DNA of 64,000 bases. It comes from Neospora caninum Liverpool (lineage: Eukaryota > Apicomplexa > Conoidasida > Eucoccidiorida > Sarcocystidae). Positions 23,127-33,770 of this stretch are shown here, one piece after another. A model generated the notes under the pieces. It had not been told where the DNA came from and did not search any database. It saw only the letters and a list, made by a program, of their open reading frames with translations. Position 1 is the first letter of the stretch, and each line of letters begins with the position of its first letter. Location of the stretch: contig NC_018395.1 of the NCBI RefSeq assembly GCF_000208865.1, forward strand, positions 5,008,839 to 5,072,838, given 5' to 3'. A program made the position numbers and the translations under genes.

Positions 23127-24462
23127 TTAGAAGATTCAGTCTGGGTAAGAGCAGAGGCAGCACATGTAAATATGTATATATTTATATGTTTTTGCCCGTT
23201 TATGCCTTATACCACATTGGGGCACCTACAACCGACAGTTGAGGGCTGGCTGTTGACAGACGGTGAACATGTGAGAGAATCTCCGGAGAGCTTTAGAGAA
23301 GGAAGGAAAAAGTGACGGACGAAAGAGCTTTGGAACGACTTATCGGCGAAAGTTGTCACGACGGGAAAGGTCGTTTTGCCGGAAGGTAAGAGCGAAGCGG
23401 ACAGAGAAAACGCACCGTTGCTGTTGCCAACTCGGCAACAGAGAGCCTCCCACAGAACGTGCGAGACAAAAGGTTCGCGTACGGATTTCGCAACACGAAG
23501 CACCTCCGGAAGCGAGAACCCCCCTGTCGTTACGTGGAACCCCAACGATACACTTCGATTTGTTACTGCTCTCCGCTGGCACACACTCCGTGGCATCCGG
23601 TCCTTAAAAACTCGCAGAAAGCATCTGTATAGAAATGCATGTAATGTGTATATCTACACACACGATCCGAATGTAGAGGCACACACAGACAATATTATAT
23701 ACGCAAGAGAATAGGTGCTTGCGCACTGTACAAAAAAAAACGCTTATCTTTTCCGCCAACTCTCTTCAGAAAAAGCACCGTCGCTGCGTTACATGGCAAA
23801 ACACGGAAAAACCAAACAGACAACCTGACACAATTGGGCCGTGACTCTCAGAGTCTGTAGGCGATTGCTCTTCCTGACTTACATTCCATGACAGTGTTTT
23901 TCCCTTCCTTCCCCATATTCTCATAAAGCGACTTCATTTTGCCGAGATGGGGTCGAAAAACAGGAAACAAGGACGAATTTAAAACAGAGATGTCAACTTC
24001 TGTTGCGTGGTGTTCTGTTTCGTCGCCCTTCGCACATCGGACCTTTTTTCTTTTCTCCGGTGAAAAAACACGAGGGCGCCAGGATGCAAAGATGCTTCTC
24101 GGTTGTGGGTAAAAACAATAACAGTCTGAACAAAGAAAAAATTGTATGCTGCCGAGTGCACCTCAGAAAACGACGCAGCGTCTGAGAAAGACCCCATCAA
24201 CTGACCTACTAGAAGCACCATTGATCATAAATGGTGATACCTTTACCTGTATGGGCAAGGACGTTTGCGAGATGTCTAAAAAAGAGGATGACCACGAAAA
24301 TGAAACTGCCTAATTTTATTTACAAACCCGTGAGTTTGTGAAGAACTGTTCTACGGGGTCTGCGTGGATCGGCCGCGAAAACCTCCCGCCGTCCGAGTCA
24401 GAGGGGTAGCCGCCGCACCCAAGTCCCGTCGTTTCTCCACAAACAGAAAACCACGCCTTTGT

Positions 24463-24486
24463 ATACATACATACATACATACATAC
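24463..24486. repeat. (ATAC)6 tetranucleotide repeat
   Basis: Six tandem copies of ATAC, just downstream of the kinase stop codon. Confidence 0.9.
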
Positions 24487-24721
24487 GTGTTAAGTTGTCT
24501 CCGTAAGCCTGGTAAAGGTGCATAACCGTCTATCTTAGACGCTCCCCAGAGGGTCTCGTGAACGCGTTTCGGTACACGCCAGGAGTTGAAAGCCAAGGTA
24601 GTGAAATGCAGCTGCCTCACGGACGGAGTTATCTACACAAATCCCTTCACCAAAGATATGCATGCGCATACGGAAGGATGGGAAATATGTAGATGTGTTG
24701 GTAGATATGTATTTTGGCACG

Positions 24722-26452
24722 TCAGAATTTGCCCAGAAGATGTACAGGCAAGTCTTTGGGCAAGCAGGGTTTTGGATTTTGTTGAAACCATCGATGGTTG
24801 AGAGCGTCTGCTGCAGTGATTCTCTTTGAAGGGTCAAGCTGGAGCAGTCTGTCGAGTAAGTCGAGACTGTCCGCACAGCAGAAAGGAAAGACGCTTTTCA
24901 ACGGTTTCGGCGTTGTGTGCGTAAAGGGGAAGAAGGACGGAAGTGACGAAGACAGAGGCCACAAGGCAGGTGCCTCTTCTTTGGAAGCCGCCGTGGTTGG
25001 CGTGCCGCGGAGTGAAAAGATTCGACTCAGCTGGTCAATTTCGTTCGCCCCCGGAAACAACGGCGACCCTGGAAAGAGCAAAAACCAGAAAAGGCGAAAC
25101 ACGCACACAAAGACACGCCTCCGTACAGACACACGCTCGCCCATCCAGAGCCCAGTTGCCTCCATGCAACAGGCACCCCCACATCTCTGTGCTTTTGCGA
25201 ACAGATCCGTACGCTTCCGCCTGTCGACATCACCGGCTGTCCGACCAGCAGAAGAGACGTTCCGCTCGTTAGAAGATCTGTGGAGAGATCCTCTCGTGTC
25301 CACAAATCGGCGAACTGTCTACCTACCGACTTGTAGTCTAAGAGAGCTTTCGGAACCCGCGGCCATTCGGCTTCTTTGGCCTTTGACGGAAAGCCCAGAC
25401 GTATCCTTGCCTGTTTACACGCACAAAGGGATTTGCGTACGCTGCCCCTGAGCCAGGCGCCAGGCACTTTGGCGGTCCGTTTTTCGTTTCCAACTCGCGT
25501 GTCTCGTACCTGTCAAAAGCTCGGCCATGATGCACCCGACGCTCCACATGTCGACAGCCTGACCGTAGCGATCTGCCCCGTAGAGCAGCTCGGGAGGACG
25601 GTACCAGAGGGTGACAACCTTTGCGGTCATCAGTTCCTTTCGACTGATGGCGACGGCTGCAGCTTTGTGAGGCTCGGCGGGGGTGGTCTCCTTGCATGCG
25701 TTGGCCTCGGGTTTGCTCGGCTCCGCGTTCTTCTGTGGGAGAGATCCAGAGACGACGGGGCAGCCGAAGCAGCGGGAAAGGCCAAAGTCGGCGACCTTGC
25801 AGATTCCTTGGGCGTTGATGAAGACGTTCGCAGGCGCGAGATCGCGGTGGACAATGTACCTTTTGTGGAGTGCATGCAAGCCCTTGAGGAGCTGAAGCAC
25901 GATACACTTGACGTGTTGAATGGAGAGGCGCGTTTTGCTGTCGATAAGCTTCTTCAAATCGCCGTGCATTAGCTCCATGACGAGGCAGATAAAGTCCTGC
26001 TCGACAAATACGTCGATGACTCCCATCACGTTCTCTTCCTCGATTTCACGCATCACCTTCAACTCCCTGATGGTGGTGAAGTGGAGACCGACACTTCCGA
26101 CGTTCTGCCGCAGCAGCTGCGCTCGCACCTTCTCCGTCCCCGACGCACTCTGCCCCGCATTTTCCCTGGAAGAAAAAAGGTTTGCGGCGTTCGCCTTTAC
26201 TTTCTTGATCGCCACAATCTGTTTCGTCAAAAGATCCTCCGCCTTCTCGACGCGCCCATACGTCCCTTCGCCGAGGAATGTGTCGCACAGGCGATAGCGC
26301 TGCTTGCCCTCGAGGCGTCTCGGGACGACTGCGGGGTCTCCTTTGACGTTGCTCTCCGGTCTCGCTGCTTGCGAGGGAGGCGAACAAGCCGAGACACCGT
26401 CCGACTCTCGAGAGGCGGCTGTCTCGCGCTCTTGCCTGATTTGAGCCGTCAT
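24722..26452 (-). CDS. CDK7/MO15-related kinase (Crk7/MRK-like)
   Basis: Two exons, 26452-25510 and 25068-24722, total 1,290 bases and 429 residues. The junction is TTGACAG|GTACGA to TTTCCAG|GG, in phase 1. The kinase core shows GEGTYG at 61-66, VAIKK with Lys83, Glu130 in the C-helix (TTIRELKV), HRD at 202-204, DFG at 222-224, a T-loop Thr276 in MTAKVVTLWYR, and PPE in place of APE. TTIRELKV, VVTLWYRPPELLYGA and the DMWSVGCIMAELL segment place it with CDK7-type kinases, which phosphorylate CDKs and the RNA polymerase II tail (family knowledge). Two oddities stand out. HRDLK is HRDLA, so the lysine that contacts phosphate is Ala206. The activation loop is enlarged by about 30 residues rich in Pro/Glu/Lys. 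A further insert lies between Lys83 and the C-helix. Confidence 0.92.
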
Positions 26453-26613
26453 GGTTCCGAAACAGCGGCGTCGACTCGTGAAACGAGGGAATCACACGGA
26501 AATCTGAATGGAAGGGTGAATTGCCCCCGGCCGAGAGCGCATGCATAGCCACGGACACGCTTGGGAACAGCAGGATAGAGAGGGGAAGAGAAACAGACAG
26601 GGGAAAAAGAAGA

Positions 26614-26711
26614 GGACGAGAGGGGAAGGACGAGAGGGGAAGGACGAGAGGGGAAGGACGAGAGGGGAAGGACGAGAGGGGAAGGACGAGAGGGGAAGGA
26701 CGAGAGGAAGA
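26614..26711. repeat. 14-bp minisatellite, unit ggacgagaggggaa
   Basis: Six identical 14-base units run in tandem from 26614 to 26697, followed by a degenerate seventh (ggacgagaggaag). They lie 160-260 bases upstream of the kinase start codon, so they are probably in its 5' UTR or core promoter. Confidence 0.9.
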
Positions 26712-29700
26712 ACGCGAGGACGAGAGAGAAGGACCGCAAGAACAAGATACCGAGAGAGAGGAAAGCGGGAAGGAGAAATCGCAAGGAAGAAGCCGCGAGG
26801 AAGAAGGGAAAAGAGAAGAAGCGGGCGGATAGGGACGACTGAAGTGAGCAGAGAGGCCCGCCTTCTCGACGTTCCCGGGGCAAAATTAGACAAAAACGCG
26901 AGGCGACTCTTCTTGCGTGCCGGGCAGAGAATCCACCACTCTCTCCGGCGGCCGCGAGCGATTAAGAAAGGAGAATACGGGAAAACGGCAAAACACAGAG
27001 AAACGGGCGGGCGAAGAAAAAGTATGCAGTTGCAGGAGAACCCGGAACTTCCAAAACAGATCTACCTCGACTAGGCTGTCGGCCGTCCAGTTAAGAAAAG
27101 AAGAAAGAGTTTTCTCCCGCGATTTTCAGCCTTCGCTCGAGAGAGATACAAAAAGGAAGCTGCCTTCTCCGCTCATCGTTTTCAAAAGAAAGTGAACGGG
27201 TGTCAAACGTTTGGCGGCGGGAAAATCGTGAGACGTCGATGCATGTGGAGTGTTTATGTACGCAGAAAAAAGAGAGCGCGCGCGTCAATTGCAACTCGCT
27301 AGCAGCTCTAAAACGGCAAGGCGAGACTATGGGATTGTCGATTTGGAAGAGCGAGAATTGTTTTTTTGACGTTAGAGCAAATTTTGCTCTGCCGCGGGCG
27401 GCGCTTGCCACCGGCGCTACGGAGGTTGCGCCTCTCGCATGGCGGATCGGGCTGTTTGAGTCACCTCGCAACTTTGGAGAGGTTTCCGCTGCAAGTCCTG
27501 TCCTTCTTGTTTGTGTCTCTCTGTATAGAGGTACACTGTGAGCATCTCGCGCGCTCTCCTGGACGGTGGACCTCTCCTTTCCCCTTTCTCTCACAAAACT
27601 TCCCCTCTCGGGAGGCCGTGCGCCCCGAGAAGGTTCCCGCATGAGTCTATCTTGCGGGCCGACAGGCTCGTGGACTCGGTTTTCCCCCTCGGCGTGGTTT
27701 GTGCCACGAGACCGTTTCCCGCAGGAAAATCTGCTGGCCCCGCTGGCCTTCTCGGATCAGGTTCTCCTCCTCTTTTCCGAGGCAGGTGAAAAGGGGAGCA
27801 AGAAACCCTCGCCGTTGGGCGCGGACGCCTCGTGAGGGAAATGTGCTCTCCCTGGTCTCGCGTTCTCTCTCGCGGTTCGCTACGTGCCAGTGCCTTCCAG
27901 TGTGTCGCATCTTGCAGAGAAGTCCACCTCGACCAGTCGATGTGTGCGTGAGTTGACGTGCAAGTTTTTGTCGAGACGCGGGCATGAAAACGGGCGCATG
28001 TGAATCAGCGAAAAAGACATAGAGAGGCGGTATACAGGTGGACAGAGCCCCGTCGGTCCCTTGGTAGATGACTCTTCGGTTAGGCGCGGAACGCCCAGGT
28101 TTGCGCTCTCTTTTTCTCCTTTGGGCCCTCCAACTGTGACGAGTTCCAACAGAAGCTGTGTCTTTTACGCGCCACTGAGTCGGATCGAGATGTCTGGGAC
28201 AGCGCCGAGTTCGCGGGAGGCCGCAATTATCTGTGACCAGTGTGCCGCCTCTCGCGACACGAGACTGCTCAGCGCGCGGTAATGGAGGTTGGAGGGACAC
28301 GGGGACATGTGGGGGGTTTGCAAAGTTCGCGTCTCCCTTTTTTGCGCTGGGATTTGAAAACGGCAAATCCCCAGGCGCCGCGATCTCACCCGTCCTCTCC
28401 AGCACTGCGCCCGGTACTCGGCAGAGAGCGGCGAGCTCCCTTTGCAGCGCGCGCACAGCCTACAGCAGATTTCTCTTTTCTCTTTCCAGCAGATGTTTTT
28501 TTCGCGTGGGTGCAAACTCTCTTTTTCGAAACAGGCCTGCGCTTGATTCGAGAGCCTCTTCTGTCTCCTTTTTCGACGCGCGCGGCGGTACCGTCAACGC
28601 CGGAATCGCCCTCAGCGCACAGCCGCGAACGCCGACCCGACGGACCAGCGTGAGGTTTCCGACTAAAGTTGTTTGCGATAAATGAAAAGGTGGATGTGTT
28701 TTGAGTCGGAGACCCCGGTCGTTCGGCGCAGATTCGTTGAGGCGGGTTCGAGAGAAGATCTGAGAAGCAGGAATTCAAAAACGCGCCGTCCGGTCGTCGC
28801 GCGTGCCTCTGGAATCGGAGGCTCGTCGCCGCTTTCCTCTGAATCGGGTAGTGAACCCCTGCCGCACCCTCTGAGCAAAGGTCATGGATAGTGCGACTAT
28901 GACGCAGATCTCAAGTTCTCTATCTCGTAGGTGTTTTTTTTAGCTCGATTTTCTCCGGAAACTCGCCCGGAAAAAAAGATTCACGGACGGACTGGAGAGA
29001 AGTGTCTTGCTCTCCTGAGAGGAAAAGGGACCAGCGGCCACCGAGCACAGCGTTCAGTGGCCTCAAACTTTCGAGGAAACTCTAAAATCCAGCTGCGTGG
29101 CGCCTCTCAAGCGTTGCGGCGACCCTTCTTTCCACAAGGAAATAAACACTAACGGTAAGATACCAACTTTCGTGCTCCGGATCCGACGCACCATTCCCGA
29201 CGGGTCACACGCAGGCCTCTCGACATCAGCGCATTTCGAGCCATGGTTTGCGAGGGTTGTCTTTGTGGAGTCTTTGTGGAGGGCAGAAAAATCCACACTC
29301 TGGGCCTCTAAAAGGAAAACGGCACATGCACAGAAAGATCGGCGTTTCGAAGGCGGACCTTTTTCTTCACTTCCGCCGTGCATCTCCCGACAACGCGCGA
29401 GAGGGGATCTACATGGTACACCACGGAGGGTTCATTTTTTCCGTTGGAGAAATCCCCCGACCTCTCTCACTCCATTCATTTCAGTGTCTTTCGATAATTT
29501 GCCGAAAAAGATCTGCGCATGCAGCCGTGCATTGGGCAAACCACATTTGGTTAGTCTAGAAAGGCATACGCTGTGCCTTTCTGGCCGTAATGTCATACTC
29601 TCGTATGCGCATCTACGTAGCGGGTATCGTGAAAGGAGCGAGCGTGGAAATGATGTCGAGAAGAGTGTCGTGCCGCGTTTGTGAGAAAGGAATGCGTCGA

Positions 29701-30058
29701 AATCAGTGCTTGTTTCTCCCTTCGTCAGTTCCCCTTTCGCGTATCACGTCCGTGCCGCGCGCACTGGCTGAGGCGGGGCGAACTGCAAAGGACTCGGTCT
29801 GTACGCGTTCTTGAGGAACCCACTGAACCTCGCAGGGGAGTGCGTTCACCGGGTTTTCCCTGCCGAGAGTCACACTGTGTGGCGCAAATCGAGTTGGAAC
29901 GTGTGCGCGTTTTCGACGCCATCTTTTCCTTTCGTCTCTCTTCAGTGTTCCGGGAAGCTCCAGACATCCCTTCGCCTCGGTGCTGTGTGTTTCTCCTAGG
30001 TTCTCGCCGGTACTGCCCTCAAGTGCCGTGCGAGACTGCAAGGCCCGCTCTTGCGCCG

Positions 30059-30073
30059 CCCCCCCCCCCCCCC
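30059..30073. repeat. Poly-C run (15 C) upstream of PP2C
   Basis: Fifteen consecutive C residues ending about 130 bases before the PP2C start codon, probably inside its 5' UTR. Confidence 0.9.
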
Positions 30074-30201
30074 GTGTCGCTTTGTGTGCCGCGTTTCGCT
30101 CCAAAAAGGCGGCGTCTCGCCAGATATTCGCAATGCCTCTGTCTCCCATCGTTTCTCCCCGCCGTGACGCTTTCTTCCAACGTTGAACGTTCTCTGCAAA
30201 C

Positions 30202-33040
30202 ATGGCGCATCGCACCTCTCTCCACCTGTGCGTCCTCCTCGTCGCCTCTCTGGCCCTCGCCGGCGAGTTCTGGGCAGGCTCTGCGCCGTTTGCGACCCAG
30301 CCTGGCCTCGCAGCAAACGCAGGATCTGGAGCTGAGTTGCCCACTTCCATCGACATTGACGATGACGCCGAGGGAAGTTCGGAGGTGCGTCTCCCTGCGG
30401 CCGCCTCGGGCTCCGAGGCGGAGTCTCCTGTCTCCGATGGGGGCCCCGGCGACGAGGTGTCGGCCCCCGACCTCGACGAGTCGAGCACGCAGGCAGACGA
30501 AGACAGCGGGGCGCTCACGCCGCCCTTGTCACAAGTGTCTCTCAGCCCGATAGACGCTCTGAAGAGTCTCTTCCTCTTGGGCGACGCTGAGGAGACAGGC
30601 GCCATCGGGTCCGAGTCCGGCAGCGCCTCTGCCAAGACCTCAGCGGTGAACCACGTGAACCGCCTGCTGCAGATGCTCAGAGAGTCGAGCGACGACGAAG
30701 AAGAACGGCTCTTCCTCGTTGATCGGAGAGAAAAGAAATTCGTCACCGTGAAGGAGTGGTACGCGTCCACCGTCGCAGCGACTATGCTCGGGAGACGCCC
30801 AACAGATGAGGACGTAAGTCCCTCGAAGTCGGCAGGCCTTCGGTGGGTTTACCGATTCGGCCCGCATACACACACGCACGTTCCTTTCCCCATGCGCCGC
30901 GCACCTGTCCGATTCGTGGGCTGCTCGTCGGGTTACCACCGGGCTTTTTGCATGTTCGCGCGTCGCGGTCAGTCTCTGCGTCGCGTCTCTCTCGCGGGCT
31001 TCCTCTCGCCACTTTGGAAGATCAGACTCTCCTGTTGCTTCCTTCGAGAAGCGTGGACTCCAAGAGGGCGAGAAAGAAGCGTTTCGCAGCCTCCGCTTTC
31101 AAAGGCGTCGCTCTGTGCTCTCTTGGATCAGACTCCTTTGGTTGGCCGCCTCCCGGCCGAGAGCTGTCTTTCCGGCGGTTGTCCGTCAAAGTGTCTCCGT
31201 TGTCTCTCTGTCGTCTCGCAGAGTGTCTCCGCTGTGTCTCCATCGTCTCTCAGAGTGTCTGCGTCGTCTCTGATGTCTTCTTTGTGTCTCTGTCGTCCGC
31301 TCCTGCGTCGTCTTTGTGGCCGTTCTGTCCGCCCTCATGACTCGCCACGCGTCGTCGAGCTCGCCCCCCTGTCCTGCTTATATTGTCCGACTTTTCTGTC
31401 ACCTGCTTTCTCTTTCGAGCCGTCAACTCCCCGCCCGCGTCTTGACAGGCGCAATGACGAATATACGAACCGATGGGAAAACAATCTCGGACGATTGTCT
31501 GAGATTCGAGCGTCGGAGAAAAACGCATGGGGATACGTCAATTCGTGAGAAGCACTCACTGGCGTGTCTGGTTCCTCTTTGGGTGTGCAGTTTGTTTTCT
31601 TCACTCGTGTATAGGCGGTGCGTCATGCCCCAAGCGCGACCGGCAGCGACGACGGAGTTGGTGCATTGGTGTCTCTGCTTTCTCCACCTGGCGGTGGCGC
31701 CGCTTCCACTGTCTTCTTTCTCTTTCTTTTTTGCTGCCTCGCGGGTCTCCAGGCGATCCTTGTCACCGCGCCGTCGGCCACCCTCCCAGACGTCCGTATG
31801 AAGGCGATTTTCGACGGGCACGCAGGCGAGGCGACTTCGCAGTACTGTGCTCGGCACATCGCTTCACACCTGGGTAGGGCTTCCACTCGACTCTCTTCGC
31901 AAATGCAAAGAGCCCCTTCCATGTCGACAATCGTCTTGCGGCTGTTACACAGAGACTAAACAACGACACGTGAACGTATATATATATATATATATATATG
32001 TTTATATACCATGTGCATAGACCACGCGTTGTTCAGTACGGTGGACGGAGACATACAACGTTGCAAAGTAAACATGTCGGTAGATGTTCGTCCTGCCTCG
32101 CGTATTATTTACATATATATATGTATTTGGAAGTTGTATTCTTATGCAGGCAGGTAGGAAGAGTGCGGGAAATGCTTTTGAGAGACGGCTGGGTCAAACA
32201 GAGCGTTTTTGTTGGGGAGAGGATCTTTGGCGTTCTGTTTTGAGGTTAGGTGTTGCAAGTATTTGCTCGTGTTGTTTCGTAGCGTGTTCAGGGTCTTGCT
32301 CTTTTCCGGCACTAGCTGCCACTCAGAGACGGGGTAGAAGCGCGTACGGGGTGTTCTTTTGAGAGCCCGAGAGAGAGAAAAAAGGCCGCAGAATGCCTCG
32401 CAGGGACGTCTGTGCAGGCCGAGCATCTCTCAGTTTTGCGGGGTGACGGGCCGCCACGCTGTGGGTTGCCCGTTTTTTCGCGTCGGTTTTTCTCCCAGGC
32501 CAGCTGTCCGAGCTTTCGGCCGAGGAAATTACGCGGGTGTGCCTCGAGCTCGACGCGGAAATCATTCAATCGTCGGGGTCGACCCATGTCGCGGGATCCA
32601 CAGGTATGCCTCGCGCCACAAGCGCCTGCGGTGACACGGTCCGTGTACAAATCCTGGCGAATTCACGTTTCAAATAGCTGCATGCACACCATGCGAATCT
32701 TTAGGAGAGCACGTCTTGGCGTCTGAGTGAGGGGACGAGAAGGGGACTTTGACTGAGCACGGATTTCAAAAGGCACGCCATCTCTCGCCACTTTGCAGGC
32801 CGGCTTCCTCAGAGCTGCGTATCACCATATAAATGCATGTAGATTCGTATACATGTTTACATGCGTTTGTGCATATTTGGCGTGTGGGTATGTGGCGTCT
32901 TCGGCGCGTGGGTATGTGGCGTCTTCGGCGCGTGGCAGTATTTGCGTGATTTGGGAGATGTAAGGCGCACATAGCATCTCTAATTCGTTCAACGCCACAC
33001 ACGTACATCGCAGCCGCTATTGCTTCACACAGAAACATAG

Positions 33041-33079
<39 letters not shown>

Positions 33080-33735
33080 TGTATGTATGTATATACATGT
33101 ATATTTATATGCATGTATATATTTTGTCCGTGGTGTACGTGGCTGTGTGCGCCTGTGTGGTGTGGAAGGTCGTTCTCGTCTTTTTCTTGGTTCATTTCTT
33201 CGTGCCGCTCTGTTCGGGTGTTATTTTAGGCATCATTGTACTGATTGAGCGCGTGAACACTCCCCGGGTGGAGAAAGTTGTGGGAAGAGAACTCGTGCCT
33301 CAAGGCGAAGAGGGCGACTTTGTGCCTCTCGAGAAGTTGATTCAAGAGGAAGACGACGCAGACCACCCAGAGCTCGCCGGCCGCTACCCAAAGGTCCCCG
33401 AGATGAAAGACGTTACCATCCCAGGCGGATCCTTCATCGTCACGGTCGCCAACATAGGTCCGTGCTCGTGGTTTGTTTTCTGCGGAGCCCGAGATACGCG
33501 TGAATCTGTTTCTGCGGAACGGGGGATCGTCTCCAGCGGTGTTCACGGCGACGGCTTCTTCTTTCCTCTTGAAGGGCGTACAGCAGCATGCAGGGAGATA
33601 CCGGTTAAACCCTCACGCCGGTTCGGTTCTCTTTCGTGCCCCGCCCGGCCAGAGCGCATCGGAGACTCGCGAATGGCCATTCCTCTTCCCTCAGTTCTTC
33701 TTTGCGTACCCGTACAAGTTCTATCTCTCTCTATA

Positions 33736-33770
<35 letters not shown>

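Larger units (their letters stand above)
19717..24721. other. 5 kb sparsely coding interval
   Basis: This lies upstream of the MATH-BTB gene and downstream of the kinase, both on the minus strand. Moderate frames exist: 20375-20752 minus, 20803-21126 minus, 20834-21424 plus and 22385-22690 plus. None has a family signature, a signal peptide or splice partners that I could join. A 36-base TA tract lies at 23089-23124 and an (ATAC)6 tract at 24463-24486. A lineage-specific gene, a non-coding RNA or a decayed gene cannot be excluded. Confidence 0.45.
26453..30201. promoter_or_regulatory. Shared 5' region between the CDK7-like kinase and the secreted PP2C
   Basis: The two starts diverge across 3.7 kb. 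Close to the kinase start is a 14-base minisatellite (26614-26711). Close to the phosphatase start is a C15 run (30059-30073). The frames between them change character often and none resembles a protein. Long 5' UTRs are usual in this group, so part of the interval is probably transcribed. Regulatory role is inferred from position. Confidence 0.5.

Noticed and set aside
29703..30770. A 355-codon minus-strand frame opposite the PP2C start
   Set aside because: Antisense of PP2C exon 1, where the plus-strand signal peptide and PP2C motifs are unambiguous.
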